This document shows positions 1 through 9,970 of a stretch of 64,000 nt of DNA, piece after piece; positions within the stretch are counted from its first letter, which is position 1; each line of letters begins with the position of its first letter. The stretch lies in assembly GCF_017565645.3 (NCBI RefSeq), contig NZ_CP086136.1, positions 9,159,501 through 9,223,500 of the forward strand, written 5' to 3'. Origin of the DNA: Bradyrhizobium barranii subsp. barranii. GTDB lineage: Bacteria > Pseudomonadota > Alphaproteobacteria > Rhizobiales > Xanthobacteraceae. Below the pieces are notes generated by a model. That model was not told the origin of the DNA. It ran no database searches and saw only the letters and a list, made by a program, of their open reading frames with translations. The position numbers and the translations under genes were made by a program.

Positions 1-1290
1 CAAGGACTTGCAGTCCCCGGCAGTTTCGGTGAGTTCTGCGCGTAGCCGCGATCCTCCACCCTCCCGCAGGAGCGCCGGCAACAGCTGCGCGGGGCTCAGG
101 ATCAGTGCCTGCCGCCACTCAGACAGTCCCTCGCTGTCGAGCCTTGCTGCACGCTCGAATTAGCGCGAACTTCGAAGCCGATCGTGGAAGGAAGTTGCCC
201 AAACGAATTGGCACTAGGGCTGGCAGTCGAAAATAATTGAGGTAGCGGGTTGAACCGGCCGCAAGATCGCTATTGCGTCAAACGCGATTGCGAGGCGATC
301 ACCATTCAGCTGCCCAACGCCTGCCGCTTGTTGGCCGCTAGCGTCTGCCCCATGTGCGTCGAGAAGAGTCTCTTGTCCGGGTTGCTGACGCAAATCGGCA
401 GAAGTTCGAATAGCGGGCATATATTGGCCTGCTCTTCGGCTTATCCTGCCGAAAGTTCCAACGTATTCGGGATGACGAATCTGGGGCCTCTGACGCATCA
501 AATCTGGGACAGTTAGTTTCCTCCGCTTGGCCGCTGAGCGGGACGATCTTGTCGGTTTGGTCGAGAGCCCTGCGCCAGTCGCCTTGCTTGCAGCGGCCGG
601 CCGACATACTCGCTCCGCGAGAGGCGTCCGCACGCGCGAGACCGCCATGATGTTCCTACGACCTCGAGCAACATTTCATCGCTGGCCAGCGGGGTCTTGC
701 CAGCGCGTTGGCCCACTCCTCGCCATATCGGTGCTGCCGGTGAAGCCTGCCGCCTCCCCAAACAACACCTCTCCGAAGCTTCGGTGGGATGCCGACCCCA
801 ATCACTCGCCTCAGTGGCATCTGAGCTGCGGCGAAACGACAAGAAGAATTCGCGCTCTTGGTACAACTCACCGGGTCGCAGAGGCAAGCTCCCGAGCCGA
901 ACCCCGGCTCATCGCCCGCGTCGTCGTACCTGCCATTCGCGCTCCCGCTGCCTCTGCGCCGATGGTAGCACCATACACCGCGCTGTAGAACACCGCAGCG
1001 GAAGTTGGCGCCGCGACATCTTATTCCGGCTACCGACGCAATTGAGCGGCCGCGTGAGGAGTTCGAGCGACGGATCAAGATCAAGACCGTTTGCCATCAG
1101 CGGCCGCCGCGGCAATGCCGTCCTGGCCTGCTCACCCCCGGCCAGATCAACATGCGCAAGGTCGACGGCTGGAGACCCCTCACCACAAATCCTTCGATAG
1201 GTAACTTGGGACGCGCCTAGTTGTGGGGCGCGCACCATAGCCACAATGCAATGCGCATCGCGATTGAACTCGCTGCGCACGGGCAGGTAG
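1..1290. other. Gene-poor degenerate stretch
   Basis: No reading frame here shows a recognisable family, a convincing ribosome binding site and a coherent protein. Several overlapping frames of 60-170 codons exist on both strands, as expected in GC-rich DNA. The minus strand around 700-1000 reads like broken coding sequence: a short Ala-rich frame ends near 880, just before a frame beginning SFRRSS, but I could not assign it. Confidence 0.5.
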
Positions 1291-1299
1291 CTTCATGTT

Positions 1300-1598
1300 A
1301 GTGGAAATCGCGCCGACATTGCCGCAGCTGGCAAGCCTCGATTGCACAACGCGAAGCATCAACTTCTCGATAAGGGCCGCGCTGCCGCTCAGGTGAAGGG
1401 CCTGGCTTCAGCGATCACGGCTTCGTCCAGCGGCAAGCCCCTGCCATAGGGACGAACCAGCTTTCGCGGGCGGTCGCATCGAGCAGCGGCACCTCAGTTG
1501 CCTGATTGATATGGCCGGGACGGCCGGCTGGCGCAGCCTCGAGAGCCTCGAGACGGTTGGTGGCGAGAATGAAGATGCTGTCATTGTTGCTTCAACCC
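1300..1598 (-). pseudogene. AAA+ ATPase fragment, frameshifted
   Basis: Reading the minus strand from about 1598 gives a stretch that starts NDSIFILATNRLEAL and continues with AGRPGHINQATEVPLLDATAR. This is the second region of homology of AAA ATPases of the FtsH/Cdc48 type, where ATNRPEALDPAL is followed by GRPGRID and FPLPD. The frame is then lost near 1460 and resumes in another frame as YGRGLPLDEAVIAEA, with a stop, then a lid-like segment reading LIEKLMLRVVQ. The Walker A and B parts are absent. The pieces keep the family order, so this is a decayed gene and not chance similarity. It cannot make a working ATPase. The original substrate is unknown. Confidence 0.6.
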
Positions 1599-1599
1599 G

Positions 1600-2042
1600 T
1601 TCATTGCGTTGAGCAGCCTGTTTAGCAACACTTACTTGCAAAAACCTATAACAGCGCGATTCCTGGCAAACAGATCGACATCCTCGATCTGAAACGGATG
1701 GAACTTCATATCAATAGCGCCGGGATCGCGTGGTCGGTATGACAAAGCATGCGATTTACCGCCTAGGACCTGCATTGTCCGAACTAGGAAATCCAGCCTC
1801 AGGCGAGTCTGACGCAGCGAGACTTGCATGAAGCGCCGACGCCCCTAGGTCCACGCCAGCCACTGATAAACACCGGACACGCGCGCCGGATGCGCTTGCC
1901 CCGTCATCTGGTTTGAGCCAATTCCGTTGAAGTACATCGTTGAATCCACTAGAGATCGGCTATCCCGACCGCAGCAGATGAATCGCAAAGGAAGAGCCCG
2001 CCGACGCAGGGTCCTTGATCGTTCCTTTGAAGGCGTACGGAG
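1600..2042. other. Intergenic region, nothing recognised
   Basis: Between the ATPase relic and the end of the LuxR gene I see no supported gene, RNA or repeat. The short frames present have no family features. Confidence 0.4.
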
Positions 2043-2828
2043 CTAAATGATGCCGCGCCGAGTTGCTTTGGCTACAGCATTTGTCCGGTTTGCCGCCCCT
2101 AGCTTTCTGATGACGTTCTTCATGTGGAAATTGACGGTATTATCAGTGACGTTAACAAGTTGCCCGATTACCCAGGCTGACTTCCCCTCTGCGACCCAGT
2201 ATAGGCACTCTGTTTCTCGCGGTGTTAGCGGAATGTCTGTCTCGCAACTCTCATCAAGCGGCGGTGTAATCTGCGCGACAGCGTTGTGAAACGCCGACGC
2301 CAATGTCGTGAGATGAGCCATGCGATCCTGTGGATCGGCATCATCGAAAGGAGATGCAAACGATACGAAAGCCGATCGGCCTTGCGATCCAAACAATGGC
2401 ACGCTCATGCCATGCTTAAGGCCTGCTTCTTTGGCCTCGCGTAAGACGCGCAGCTCACGGGGCTGCAGTTCATATCGACTGGTTAGTTCATCCCAAAGAA
2501 AGGGCCTTGGCAGCATTGCTGTCCGCCGGACCACCGGGTCGATCGCTTGATATTCTTGTTCAGCATAGCGTTGGCACCAATCAGACGGGAAGTTTATAGT
2601 TGGCGGGGGCGGTAGATACTCTGGCAAACGACGCTCATTGGAGCAGGAGAGTGCTCCGTAGGCGACTTTATCAAAGCCTTCATTGCTCGCGAAATTCACA
2701 AGAAGATCGAACAGCGCTGCGATTGATCTTGTCTGTATAGCGCACTCGATGAAGCTGAATAGGTCGGGCCCGCGGCTTTCCCGTCTGCTTGAAGCGAGTG
2801 GCATTTTGCCGTGCGACTGGTCATCCAT
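2043..2828 (-). CDS. LuxR-type regulator with autoinducer-binding and HTH domains
   Basis: A 261-residue protein with the two-domain layout of acyl-homoserine-lactone receptors. The N-terminal half (about 30-180) carries features of the autoinducer-binding domain, such as the WCQRYAEQEYQAIDPVVRR segment followed by FLWDEL. The C-terminal 65 residues are a LuxR-type helix-turn-helix: LTPRETECLYWVAEGKS, then NVTDNTVNFHMKNVIRKLGA. Length is usual for the family (about 240-260). The start at 2828 gives the full domain. No luxI-type synthase is visible in the window, so it may be a solo receptor responding to signals made elsewhere in the genome or by neighbours. It stands alone, in degenerate DNA. 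The family assignment is firm; ligand and targets are unknown. Confidence 0.85.
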   Translation of the reverse strand: MDDQSHGKMPLASSRRESRGPDLFSFIECAIQTRSIAALFDLLVNFASNEGFDKVAYGALSCSNERRLPEYLPPPPTINFPSDWCQRYAEQEYQAIDPVVRRTAMLPRPFLWDELTSRYELQPRELRVLREAKEAGLKHGMSVPLFGSQGRSAFVSFASPFDDADPQDRMAHLTTLASAFHNAVAQITPPLDESCETDIPLTPRETECLYWVAEGKSAWVIGQLVNVTDNTVNFHMKNVIRKLGAANRTNAVAKATRRGII

Positions 2829-3928
2829 TTTCTATTTCCGTTTGCTTACACAGATGTTGGCTTTGCTTCTTGCAGCTGAAAGCTCGCGCGCGAAAGGAAA
2901 GCGCCGGCCCAGAACTGTTTCACACGGTCCCAGCACGCTCCGAGAAGATAATCGGAGCGACTTGACGCACGCTGGCAGGTCGAGCCAAAGCGAAGCTGAC
3001 TTTGTTCGCTGCTGACCGGTCGGGCTGCTCTCCGAGGTGCCAGTGCCCCAGTCTCTCGAAAGAACGGCTGGCAAATCATGCAACGATTGCGGCGGACACG
3101 GTCAGCACTTCTCGTAAGAACATGCCGGCATCTCGAGCGCCACCGCAAAGGAGCGAGGTCGGCATGGAACTGTTCGCAGCTCGGCACACCACACCCGGAC
3201 GGGTCCAGCGCCCTCAGGTGCTTGCGCATTTTGGGCCACCACCCGCGGACATCAACAAATGGCTGCTTGACGAGGACGACAGCGTGCATGCGATCCTCAG
3301 GACTTTCCCAGAACCACCGATGCGCACAGCAATTCTCGCACCACTCGCCGATCGGAGAACTTGCCCCCATAATAGGGGCACTCGCAGAAAGATGGTCTCC
3401 TCTGGTTGAGCGGATGTGACATACGTCGAACATGCGACAACGTCTCATGCGCGACACAGAATTTGATATAGATCAAGAGCGTGATTAAAGGCCTGCCGTC
3501 TCACCTGCATTGACGGGGCGCGAATGGCACTCCCTGAGTGCCATCTAAACGCGCGAGGCAAGTCCAGTACCAACCTTCCTGCGGGCAGCGGAGCAGCAGT
3601 TTAGTGTGGCTCTGCTTTTCGAGCAGTCGAGGACGGCACTTTCGAACTTTCGCTGTGGCTCGCCTTTGCGAACTGCCCATCGGCGTCGTGAAGACTTGCC
3701 CCCTCCTTGCAAACCCGAGGAGAGAGCGAATGAACGAGGAAAGAAACAAAGGCTCGTTGTTGATCGGTCCGGGAGCAGGTTGATAGAACTCCTTGTGGCG
3801 TGGCGGAAATGTTGCGCCTCTCGGGCCTAGGGTCTGAAGCGGGTTACACGCCAGCTCGGGTGCAGCCTTCACACGATGAAGGGCTATGGAATGGCGGGTG
3901 AGGTGAAGCCGTTCAAGTCGTGTCCGGG
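2829..3928. other. 1.1 kb without a supported gene
   Basis: Frames of 80-200 codons overlap on both strands but none has a recognisable domain or clear codon bias. The longest, on the minus strand at 2846-3457, is unusually rich in Arg, Cys and Trp, typical of a chance frame. I see no RNA gene or repeat. Confidence 0.4.
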
Positions 3929-4543
3929 TTAGCTCTCCCGCACCACGGTCTTCAGGTAATGGTAGGCCTTGATGATCTCGCCCAGGCGCTGCTCCGTAGA
4001 GCGGTCGCCGCCATTGGCATCGGGGTGGTGCCTCTTGACCATCGCCCTGTACCTCGCCTTGATATCTCCGAGCGTCGCATCGACATTCAGGCCCATCACC
4101 TGCAACGCTTTCCGCTTGGCATTGAAAAGCTTGCGCGTCTCAGGCCTGGCCTCCGCGCGGGCGCGTCCCTTCAGCTCAGCGAGCATGCAAAAAGCATCGC
4201 AGTCGTCCTCGGAATGGGCCGGGCTGCCGGTCATCTTGCGGGCGCTGATGGGCTCGCCGATTTTCCAAGTTGGACGATGGCCCGTCAGCGCGTCATTCTG
4301 GTAGCGCGCGATCGCTTCGGCGTCCATCCCGGAGAAGAAATTGTAGGACTGATTGTATTCGCGAGCATGCTCGATGCAGAAGTGCCAATATTCGCGCGCA
4401 TTGTGGCGGCCCTTTGGCGCGGGATGGGTTGCCTTGTTCTGGCAATCAGGCCATTCGCATCGCACCGCGGTCCGGCGCTCCTCCTGCGCTTCCTGCTTGT
4501 TGATGCGAATGGAGGCGAAGAATTTGGATGTGTCGCTCAGCAT
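3929..4543 (-). CDS. J-domain protein (DnaJ-like cochaperone)
   Basis: A 204-residue protein with a C-terminal J domain: helix II ends in YRAMVKRHHPDANGGD, which holds the HPD tripeptide needed to stimulate DnaK ATPase, followed by helix III/IV reading EIIKAYHYLKTVV. The N-terminal half has a short Cys/His-rich segment (RCEWPDCQNKATHPAP, then WHFCIEH) that could bind metal. This layout, with the J domain at the C-terminus, matches the small alphaproteobacterial J-domain proteins rather than canonical DnaJ, which has an N-terminal J domain and a zinc centre. It lies alone among degenerate DNA, so it is probably an extra, accessory copy. It should act in the cytoplasm with DnaK; the client is unknown. 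Confidence 0.85.
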   Translation of the reverse strand: MLSDTSKFFASIRINKQEAQEERRTAVRCEWPDCQNKATHPAPKGRHNAREYWHFCIEHAREYNQSYNFFSGMDAEAIARYQNDALTGHRPTWKIGEPISARKMTGSPAHSEDDCDAFCMLAELKGRARAEARPETRKLFNAKRKALQVMGLNVDATLGDIKARYRAMVKRHHPDANGGDRSTEQRLGEIIKAYHYLKTVVRES

Positions 4544-5859
4544 GACTTGGCTCCGTTGGGCGGAGCGGCAGTTAGCAGCGCCGCTTCTAAGCTAGAGAAT
4601 TGGTTTCGACGGCAAGTTGGATCTGACTCGGCCTTTGCGTCTAGTTCAGTGCATGGTGTAGCAAGCACTTCCCAGCAATCGACATGCCAGGACTCGCGCG
4701 CTTGGTTCAGACAATCATCTCTTTGCGATCTCAGATCGATTCAATTGCAATGTGCTGTCGGGCTCTGCACATCGAGGTCTTGAACGGGACCGGGTGAATA
4801 CGAACAAAGCGGGAGCTATGCAGGAATCTGGCTGATGACGCGCTTAGGGAAGCAGCGGAGCAACGCGGATGGTGAATTTGCGAGAACTTCTCGACGAGGC
4901 GATATGGCCAGAATGAGACTATCAACATCCTGCCCTTCGCTCAGCCGCCTGCGGTTGATCATGCGTGCTACAGATTCTGCGCAACAGAGCGCGTGTTCTG
5001 CTCGCCCGGTGCCGCGACGGAATCGTTCCAGAGACGCCGGCGAGATGAAGCGGCCAAGGATGGCCGCGCAACACCGCAAAAGCTATCGGCGCAATCGAGG
5101 CGGCCGGGCCCAAGGTGAGGACCGGGCGCGCGACTCTCGCCGGTTGGATCCGCTTCACGTACTTGATTTTGCCAGCCGAGCGCGGCGACCAGGAGCTTTG
5201 ATCCCCTGCTTAGCCGGGCCGTATGTTGACTCGCGATTTCAGGAGGCACGATCGGCCCTGCTGGAAAGGATGCGGCGAATCTTTTGCTATTGGCGATTTT
5301 TGGGGCCTGAACAATCGATCGCGGGGCAAATACGTGCGCCGCAGCACAAGTCCGCCGGCGATCAAAGAGAGCCCGAGCTGGTTCTGAGCGGCAAGAAGAA
5401 GGCCATGGAGGGTCTCAACGGCGCCCAGCCGGCGCGGTCGCGGAGCATGCACTCGACATCTTTACTGCGAGCGCACCAAATATGTGCGTGGCCGCGATTA
5501 CCGGACAAGGATCGCCGATATAAAGCCTATTGGCTTTCTGTGTCTTGCCGGCCGAGCACCAGCAGAGAACCACAATCCGAGCGAGAGCATCCGCCGCGGT
5601 ACGGCACACGAACATGCGAGCCAGGAACCGTTGTCGGCCACCAACCGTATTAGATTGTGCAAGCTGAGCAAGGCGTGAGACGTTGGGATGACCGAAGAGC
5701 CACAATCAGTTGCCGAGATCATCGCGGCGTCAGAGTGCCGACAGTATTTGAGCCCGTCCCAAACAGGCAAAAACGATGCCGCCTGCTCGGCTTCGTCACC
5801 AGTCGCGGTTGCGGCGAAATGACTGAGCTGAGATCGCACTCCGGTTAGTCTCTAAGCAC
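4544..5859. other. 1.3 kb without a supported gene
   Basis: A 272-codon frame on the plus strand (4835-5653) is very rich in Arg and Ser and has no domain. Overlapping minus-strand frames in 4860-5700 contain hydrophobic pieces but are broken into short segments. I take the region as decayed DNA upstream of the tts-box effector. Confidence 0.4.
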
Positions 5860-5888
5860 GTCAGCTTGTCGACAGCTGATCCTAATAG
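5860..5888 (+). promoter_or_regulatory. tts box (TtsI binding site)
   Basis: The sequence GTCAGCTTGTCGACAGCT followed by GATCCTAATAG fits the rhizobial tts box pattern (GTCAG-TT-TCGAAAGCT plus a downstream C and TA). It lies 62 bp before the ATG of the effector gene at 5951, in the correct orientation. TtsI-dependent transcription of that gene is inferred. Confidence 0.85.
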
Positions 5889-5950
5889 AGTGAGACAGTG
5901 ACACGATTGGATCGGCATTGCGAGCCGACTCAAACCACCGGAGAGTCGAC

Positions 5951-7288
5951 ATGGACCCTTTTAACCGCATCAACCCACTCGACCGTGACCACGCCGCGGC
6001 ACCGCAACAGCAGCAAGCGGAGTTTGAGCCTTACTTGGATGAAGTGCCCCAGCTTGATACCTCGACAATCGCAGAGAATCCCGTTTTTCATGATCCCTAC
6101 TACCCTCATCTGTCTGAAGAAGGCCTTAGACTGGCCCAGGCATTGGGACTTGAGCACCAGAGCACGGACCGTCCTCATCCCGAACACGCAGTCACCAGAC
6201 GCGAGGACGCCGCTGCGCAGCATCGCGCGCCGCAGGACGCTTTAAGTGGGCCGGAGGAACTGACTGCGCAAGGTCACGATCAGGATCCGTGGCAAGAGCC
6301 GATACGCGAAGCGATCCTAGCATCGTCTCTCAACCGGCCAGCCCCGGGTGGTCTGGCACCGGATCCCGAAGAAGCCGTTCGTTACTTCAGCTGGAGCGGC
6401 GCCTACCGGCCGGCTGCAAACGAGCTAGCCTCGGTCGCTTCCAGCTCAGGTCACGAAGTCGTTGTGGATGAGGATTACACCGGCCAACCTACGAAGAGGC
6501 AGAGGACACTAAGCCTGGCGGAAGAAAATGCCACTGCGCGCCAGCGCACCGAGCCCGGCAATTCAACCGGTCGCGAGTTAATTGAAGACGCCGGCGCACC
6601 GCTTCTGGCCAGCAGCCGGTTCGTCCTTCCTGAGGAAGTCTACGATCAGGATCTGCTGTGGGCCATGGTGGATAACGCTCGCCCATCGTCATCTCTCGAA
6701 CCAAACGAGGGTCATCACCAAGCCCTGGACTCAGAAGCGGCCGTTGGTCCGTTCAACGCGCAGCACGGCGACCAGCACGCGTCCGCTGCGCACGAGCGCA
6801 GCAACGTCCCGCCGAGCCAGGACAGCCGACCTACCAGTTTTATCGTTCACAATGACCGTTACACGGCGCTGTTCGTGCCTGCGGCGGAGATGAGGCGAAG
6901 CACCCCACTCAATCCGCCAGGCTCAACCATTCAATTCGGATCTCGACCGGAAAACGTTCTGCCGCCCAGCCTGCAGCCAACGGATCGAACCGCCCGATCG
7001 CTTTTTGGACGGTCGATTGAGCAAGCCGCTCCGGCGTCCTCCAGGGCTCAGAGGACGTACCCCGCGGCCCGCGAGATTTACGCTGCATCATTCTCCGTTC
7101 CCGAGACTTTTTTGCACGGCACCCAACCCGCGCCGGACACGATGCGGGCGAAACTCGGCCAGTGGGGCCTTCTGCCGGACGAAGCGCATCCGACAAAACA
7201 ATACGACATTCATGGTGAGCGCTACACCGCCCTTTTCGGACCGGGAGGCTCCGATGACCTTCGGCTCATCCATCACCCACGAATGTAG
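5951..7288 (+). CDS. Putative type III effector with C-terminal SVP-HGTQ module
   Basis: A 445-residue, Pro/Ser/Ala-rich protein starting MDPFNRINPLDRD. The ATG at 5951 follows GGAGAG and lies 62 bp downstream of a tts box, so it should be switched on by TtsI and exported by the type III system. The opening MD-FN-INP-D resembles the starts of the effectors at 57117 and, less closely, 48593, which suggests a shared secretion signal. Residues about 377-445 form a module with SFSVPETFLHGTQPAPD, GLLPDE, YDIHGERYTALFGPGG and LIHHP that recurs in the proteins at 57117 and 16126-16701. A degenerate partial module (VHNDRYTALF) occurs near residue 310. The basic segment TKRQRTL near residue 185 could act as a nuclear localisation signal, which is speculative. 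No catalytic domain is recognised. Confidence 0.8.
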   Translation: MDPFNRINPLDRDHAAAPQQQQAEFEPYLDEVPQLDTSTIAENPVFHDPYYPHLSEEGLRLAQALGLEHQSTDRPHPEHAVTRREDAAAQHRAPQDALSGPEELTAQGHDQDPWQEPIREAILASSLNRPAPGGLAPDPEEAVRYFSWSGAYRPAANELASVASSSGHEVVVDEDYTGQPTKRQRTLSLAEENATARQRTEPGNSTGRELIEDAGAPLLASSRFVLPEEVYDQDLLWAMVDNARPSSSLEPNEGHHQALDSEAAVGPFNAQHGDQHASAAHERSNVPPSQDSRPTSFIVHNDRYTALFVPAAEMRRSTPLNPPGSTIQFGSRPENVLPPSLQPTDRTARSLFGRSIEQAAPASSRAQRTYPAAREIYAASFSVPETFLHGTQPAPDTMRAKLGQWGLLPDEAHPTKQYDIHGERYTALFGPGGSDDLRLIHHPRM

Positions 7289-7930
7289 ACGCCGAGGGAC
7301 ATCTCAAACGCATGGAGCCCGTCCAGATAGTTCCGGAATTGGACTTGCTATTGGACCATAGCTTGCTCCGGCTGCTCGTGCGAGCTTGGCGCGGTTCTGG
7401 GCAGCACAGATGTCCGCTGCTCGCGTCGATGACTTGCCAGCATCATCGCTTAGCAACTCCTCGTTGGGCCGAACTTCTACCTCCGTTTTCTTGCTAACTA
7501 CGGCGTGATCACGTTGATTGCCTCGAGGCGGTTGTGCAGCGAAATCGGCAGTCGAGTGCCGGCCTCCCGCGCACTTTGCCTGCAATATCTGCTCCACATC
7601 CACAGTTGCCTGGGCACGCACTGACGCATTCACCCGCGGGCGGCTCTTGAAGCTGCGATGAAGGGCTTGTCGGCGGCTTGCCGGGCCGCGAGAGCATCGA
7701 GCGCGCCGTCGCGCTGGTAACAGGTCATGATCGTGCGACACGAGCTCGCCGCTATAATCGACACGGATCTTTGCTCGGAATGCGACTGACTTGCAGCCCT
7801 CCCAGCTCACGGCCTTGTCGCTGGAGGCGATCCGCAGCAGGCGGCCCAATACGCCTGGAGAAGACATAAATTGTGATGGAGGCGCGGATAAACGAGCCTA
7901 CCAATTCGTGCAGCAGATTTCGCAGCTCAC
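7289..7930. other. Intergenic region, nothing recognised
   Basis: A 187-codon minus-strand frame (7304-7867) spans this interval but shows no domain. I consider it unlikely to be a gene. Confidence 0.4.
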
Positions 7931-7959
7931 GTCAGTTAGTTTGCTGGGTAGTGACTCCG
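7931..7959 (+). promoter_or_regulatory. Degenerate tts-box-like sequence (tentative)
   Basis: GTCAGTTAGTTTGCTGGGTAG starts with the GTCAG core of a tts box and sits directly before the SET-domain gene, but the TCGAAAGCT half is poorly kept. It ends only 14 bp before the ATG, closer than most of the other boxes here. Weak candidate. Confidence 0.25.
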
Positions 7960-7972
7960 GGAGACTTCTTCA

Positions 7973-8389
7973 ATGCTGATCGTCGACACAATTTTGAAGC
8001 CAGACAGGTTTGGCGGTATTGGACTTTTCTCCGCGACTCGTTTGCCCAAAGGTTCGTTGATCTGGATTCACAACCCAATCGTTGACATCACGGTGACGCC
8101 TGAACAATACGAAGCCGTAGCTCCAACATTCCAAGCGCTACTTGATAAGCATGCCTATCCAAGAGACTACAAGGCTTACGATGGTGTTATCGAGTACAAT
8201 GCTGACAATGCCCGCTTCATGAACCACAGCAGCCGCCCAAACACATACCAAGACGACCGCCGAGTTTTCACAGCCCGTGACGTACAACCCGGTGAAGAAC
8301 TGACCTGCAATTACTTATTTTTCGATCCACGGTGTGACGTATCGTGGAATGAAGAACCATCCATGAATGTTGATGCCCCAACGGGCTAG
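7973..8389 (+). CDS. Small SET-domain protein (putative lysine methyltransferase)
   Basis: A 138-residue protein made almost entirely of a SET domain. Visible signatures are GGIGLFS at residues 14-20 (the Gly-rich opening that contacts S-adenosylmethionine), FMNHSSRPNT at 82-91 (the NHS-x-x-PN motif of the cofactor and catalytic site) and GEELTCNY at 107-114 (the catalytic Tyr). A GGGAG ribosome binding site precedes the ATG at 7973. The post-SET Cys cluster is lacking. SET domains in bacteria are often carried by host-associated species, some of which secrete them to methylate host chromatin or other proteins. Here it lies 0.7 kb downstream of a tts-driven effector and has a weak tts-like motif, so secretion is possible but unproven. 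Stand-alone SET proteins of this size also exist in non-pathogens. Confidence 0.8.
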   Translation: MLIVDTILKPDRFGGIGLFSATRLPKGSLIWIHNPIVDITVTPEQYEAVAPTFQALLDKHAYPRDYKAYDGVIEYNADNARFMNHSSRPNTYQDDRRVFTARDVQPGEELTCNYLFFDPRCDVSWNEEPSMNVDAPTG

Positions 8390-9119
8390 GCGACGGTGGA
8401 TTCAAGTTCGCGGTCTGACGACTTGATCCGTTGGCGAATTACGCCGGCAAGACTTTCGGCAACTCGTTGTGGCCATCGACCGACTCGGCCAATTTTCTAG
8501 CTGCCTTACCGAGCAAGAAGATTTTGCGAGCGGAGCCTTGTTCGACAGACATCCCTTGGCGCGCAGAGCTCCTTGGCGCACCGTCGCGGGAGCGCTTTCG
8601 ATGAGGTATCTCCTCGAGGCGGACTTCATTGCATCTCTAGAGCTTACCCAACGCCGGATCTCCGCGGATGTGCCCGTTCTCGCACTGACTTTTGAGTCTT
8701 GATCCTCGATATTTCCTGAGATGGCCCGGGCACCGATCCTGATATTACCTTTAGGATAGGCCGATTGTGCCGCTTGATGTCAGAGTAGCAGATGTGCTGT
8801 TACAAACGCACTTGATGAGGGCTTATCGCGGCTCGATCTTTGCGCCTCCGATTTAGCTTCGCGCAATGCAGAGAGCATCCGTCCCATCTGGTCACGATCC
8901 TACATACTGCCATATCAGGACCTGTTTAGATAAGAGATCAGCGACTATCGTGTGATCGATTTCGTCGGCCGAGGTCCATCCGATCTTGCCGATCAACTAT
9001 CATTACGCGCTCAAGGATGCCGCGAGGGACGAAAGCCGCAAGACAATGGGCGCGTCGATCCTAAAGCGGTCCGAGCACGACTCCTAGCTTCCTGGCGTAC
9101 TCACGCTCCCAAAAACTAG
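8390..9119. other. Intergenic region before IS21
   Basis: No supported gene. The longest frame (8469-8702, plus) has no recognised features. Confidence 0.4.
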
Positions 9120-9123
9120 TACG
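9120..9123. repeat. Target-site duplication of IS21 (left copy)
   Basis: TACG directly abuts the left IS21 end and is repeated at 11836-11839 beyond the right end. A 4 bp duplication lies within the range known for IS21 elements. Confidence 0.75.
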
Positions 9124-9198
9124 CCCCGCGGGTCACTTCAAATTCCTCCGGGTGTGGTCAGTCAAATTCCTCCACCCGCGAGGCAGGACAAGGGACTG

Positions 9199-9966
9199 TT
9201 AGTTTGAGTTTGTTTCCCGGGCAAGAGCTTCAGCGGCTTCTTTGAGCCGATAGCTGCGTCCGTCGAACTCAAGCAGATGGCAATGATGCATAAGGCGATC
9301 GAGGATCGTCGTGCTCATAGTGTTGTCCCCAAGGTATGCCCCCCAATCCTGCACGACGCGATTGGAGGTGACGATGACGCTGCGGCGCAGTTTGTAACGC
9401 TGATGGATCAGGGTCTGCAGCAAAGTGCCGGCGTCGTCGGGGATGGCGCGTGCGAGGAATAGATCGTCCAGCACGAGGAGATCGCAGTCGATGATGGTTC
9501 GCAGCCGGACCTCGCGTTGTGCCGGAGAGTTCAGGGCGTAGCGGTGGAAGAAGTCGTCGGTCTCAAGATACTGGACCTTGTGGCTTTGCAGGATCGCCTG
9601 ATAGGCAATCGCCTTGGCGATGTGCGACTTCCCGGTGCCAGGTTTGCCAACAAGCAGAGCGTTCTCGCCAGCGGCAATGAACGCCAGGGTGTGGAGCTGG
9701 AAGCAGGTCTGACGTGGCAGTTTGGGATTGAAGGACCAGTCGAACTCGGCGAGCGTCAGCTTTTCGTCGAGCCCGGATTGCTGGTATCGCCGCTCGATAA
9801 GACGGGACTGACGACGGTCCAGTTCATCCTGCAGGATAAGGGAGAAGGTCTCGAGGAAGGGCTGGTTGGCGCCCTGCGCCTGGAGCACGCGCGTCTGCAG
9901 CGTGTCGCGGACACCCGACAGGCGCAGCTGTCGTAGGCAACGCTCAATTTCCGGCATGGTCATCAT
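9199..9966 (-). CDS. istB: IS21 helper ATPase IstB
   Basis: The protein from the ATG at 9966 (MMTMPEIERCLRQL) is about 255 residues, the usual IstB length. It is a DnaA/IstB-type AAA+ ATPase: Walker A is GKPGTGKSH and Walker B is LLVLDDL. A sensor-like segment reads VIVTSNR. IstB oligomers load on DNA and direct the IstA transposase to its target. The reading frame is open 45 codons further upstream, but that extension overlaps the istA end and is Pro/Arg-rich, so the start at 9966 is preferred; it lies only a few bases beyond the istA stop, allowing translational coupling. Confidence 0.9.
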   Translation of the reverse strand: MMTMPEIERCLRQLRLSGVRDTLQTRVLQAQGANQPFLETFSLILQDELDRRQSRLIERRYQQSGLDEKLTLAEFDWSFNPKLPRQTCFQLHTLAFIAAGENALLVGKPGTGKSHIAKAIAYQAILQSHKVQYLETDDFFHRYALNSPAQREVRLRTIIDCDLLVLDDLFLARAIPDDAGTLLQTLIHQRYKLRRSVIVTSNRVVQDWGAYLGDNTMSTTILDRLMHHCHLLEFDGRSYRLKEAAEALARETNSN

Positions 9967-9970
9967 GTGG

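Noticed and set aside
700..1000. Possible trbL/trbF conjugation gene relics on the minus strand
   Set aside because: A short Ala-rich end followed by SFRRSS recalls the trbL-trbF order, but the match is too short to support.
4835..5653. 272-codon plus-strand frame
   Set aside because: Highly Arg/Ser-rich, no domain, no ribosome binding site; looks like chance in GC-rich DNA.
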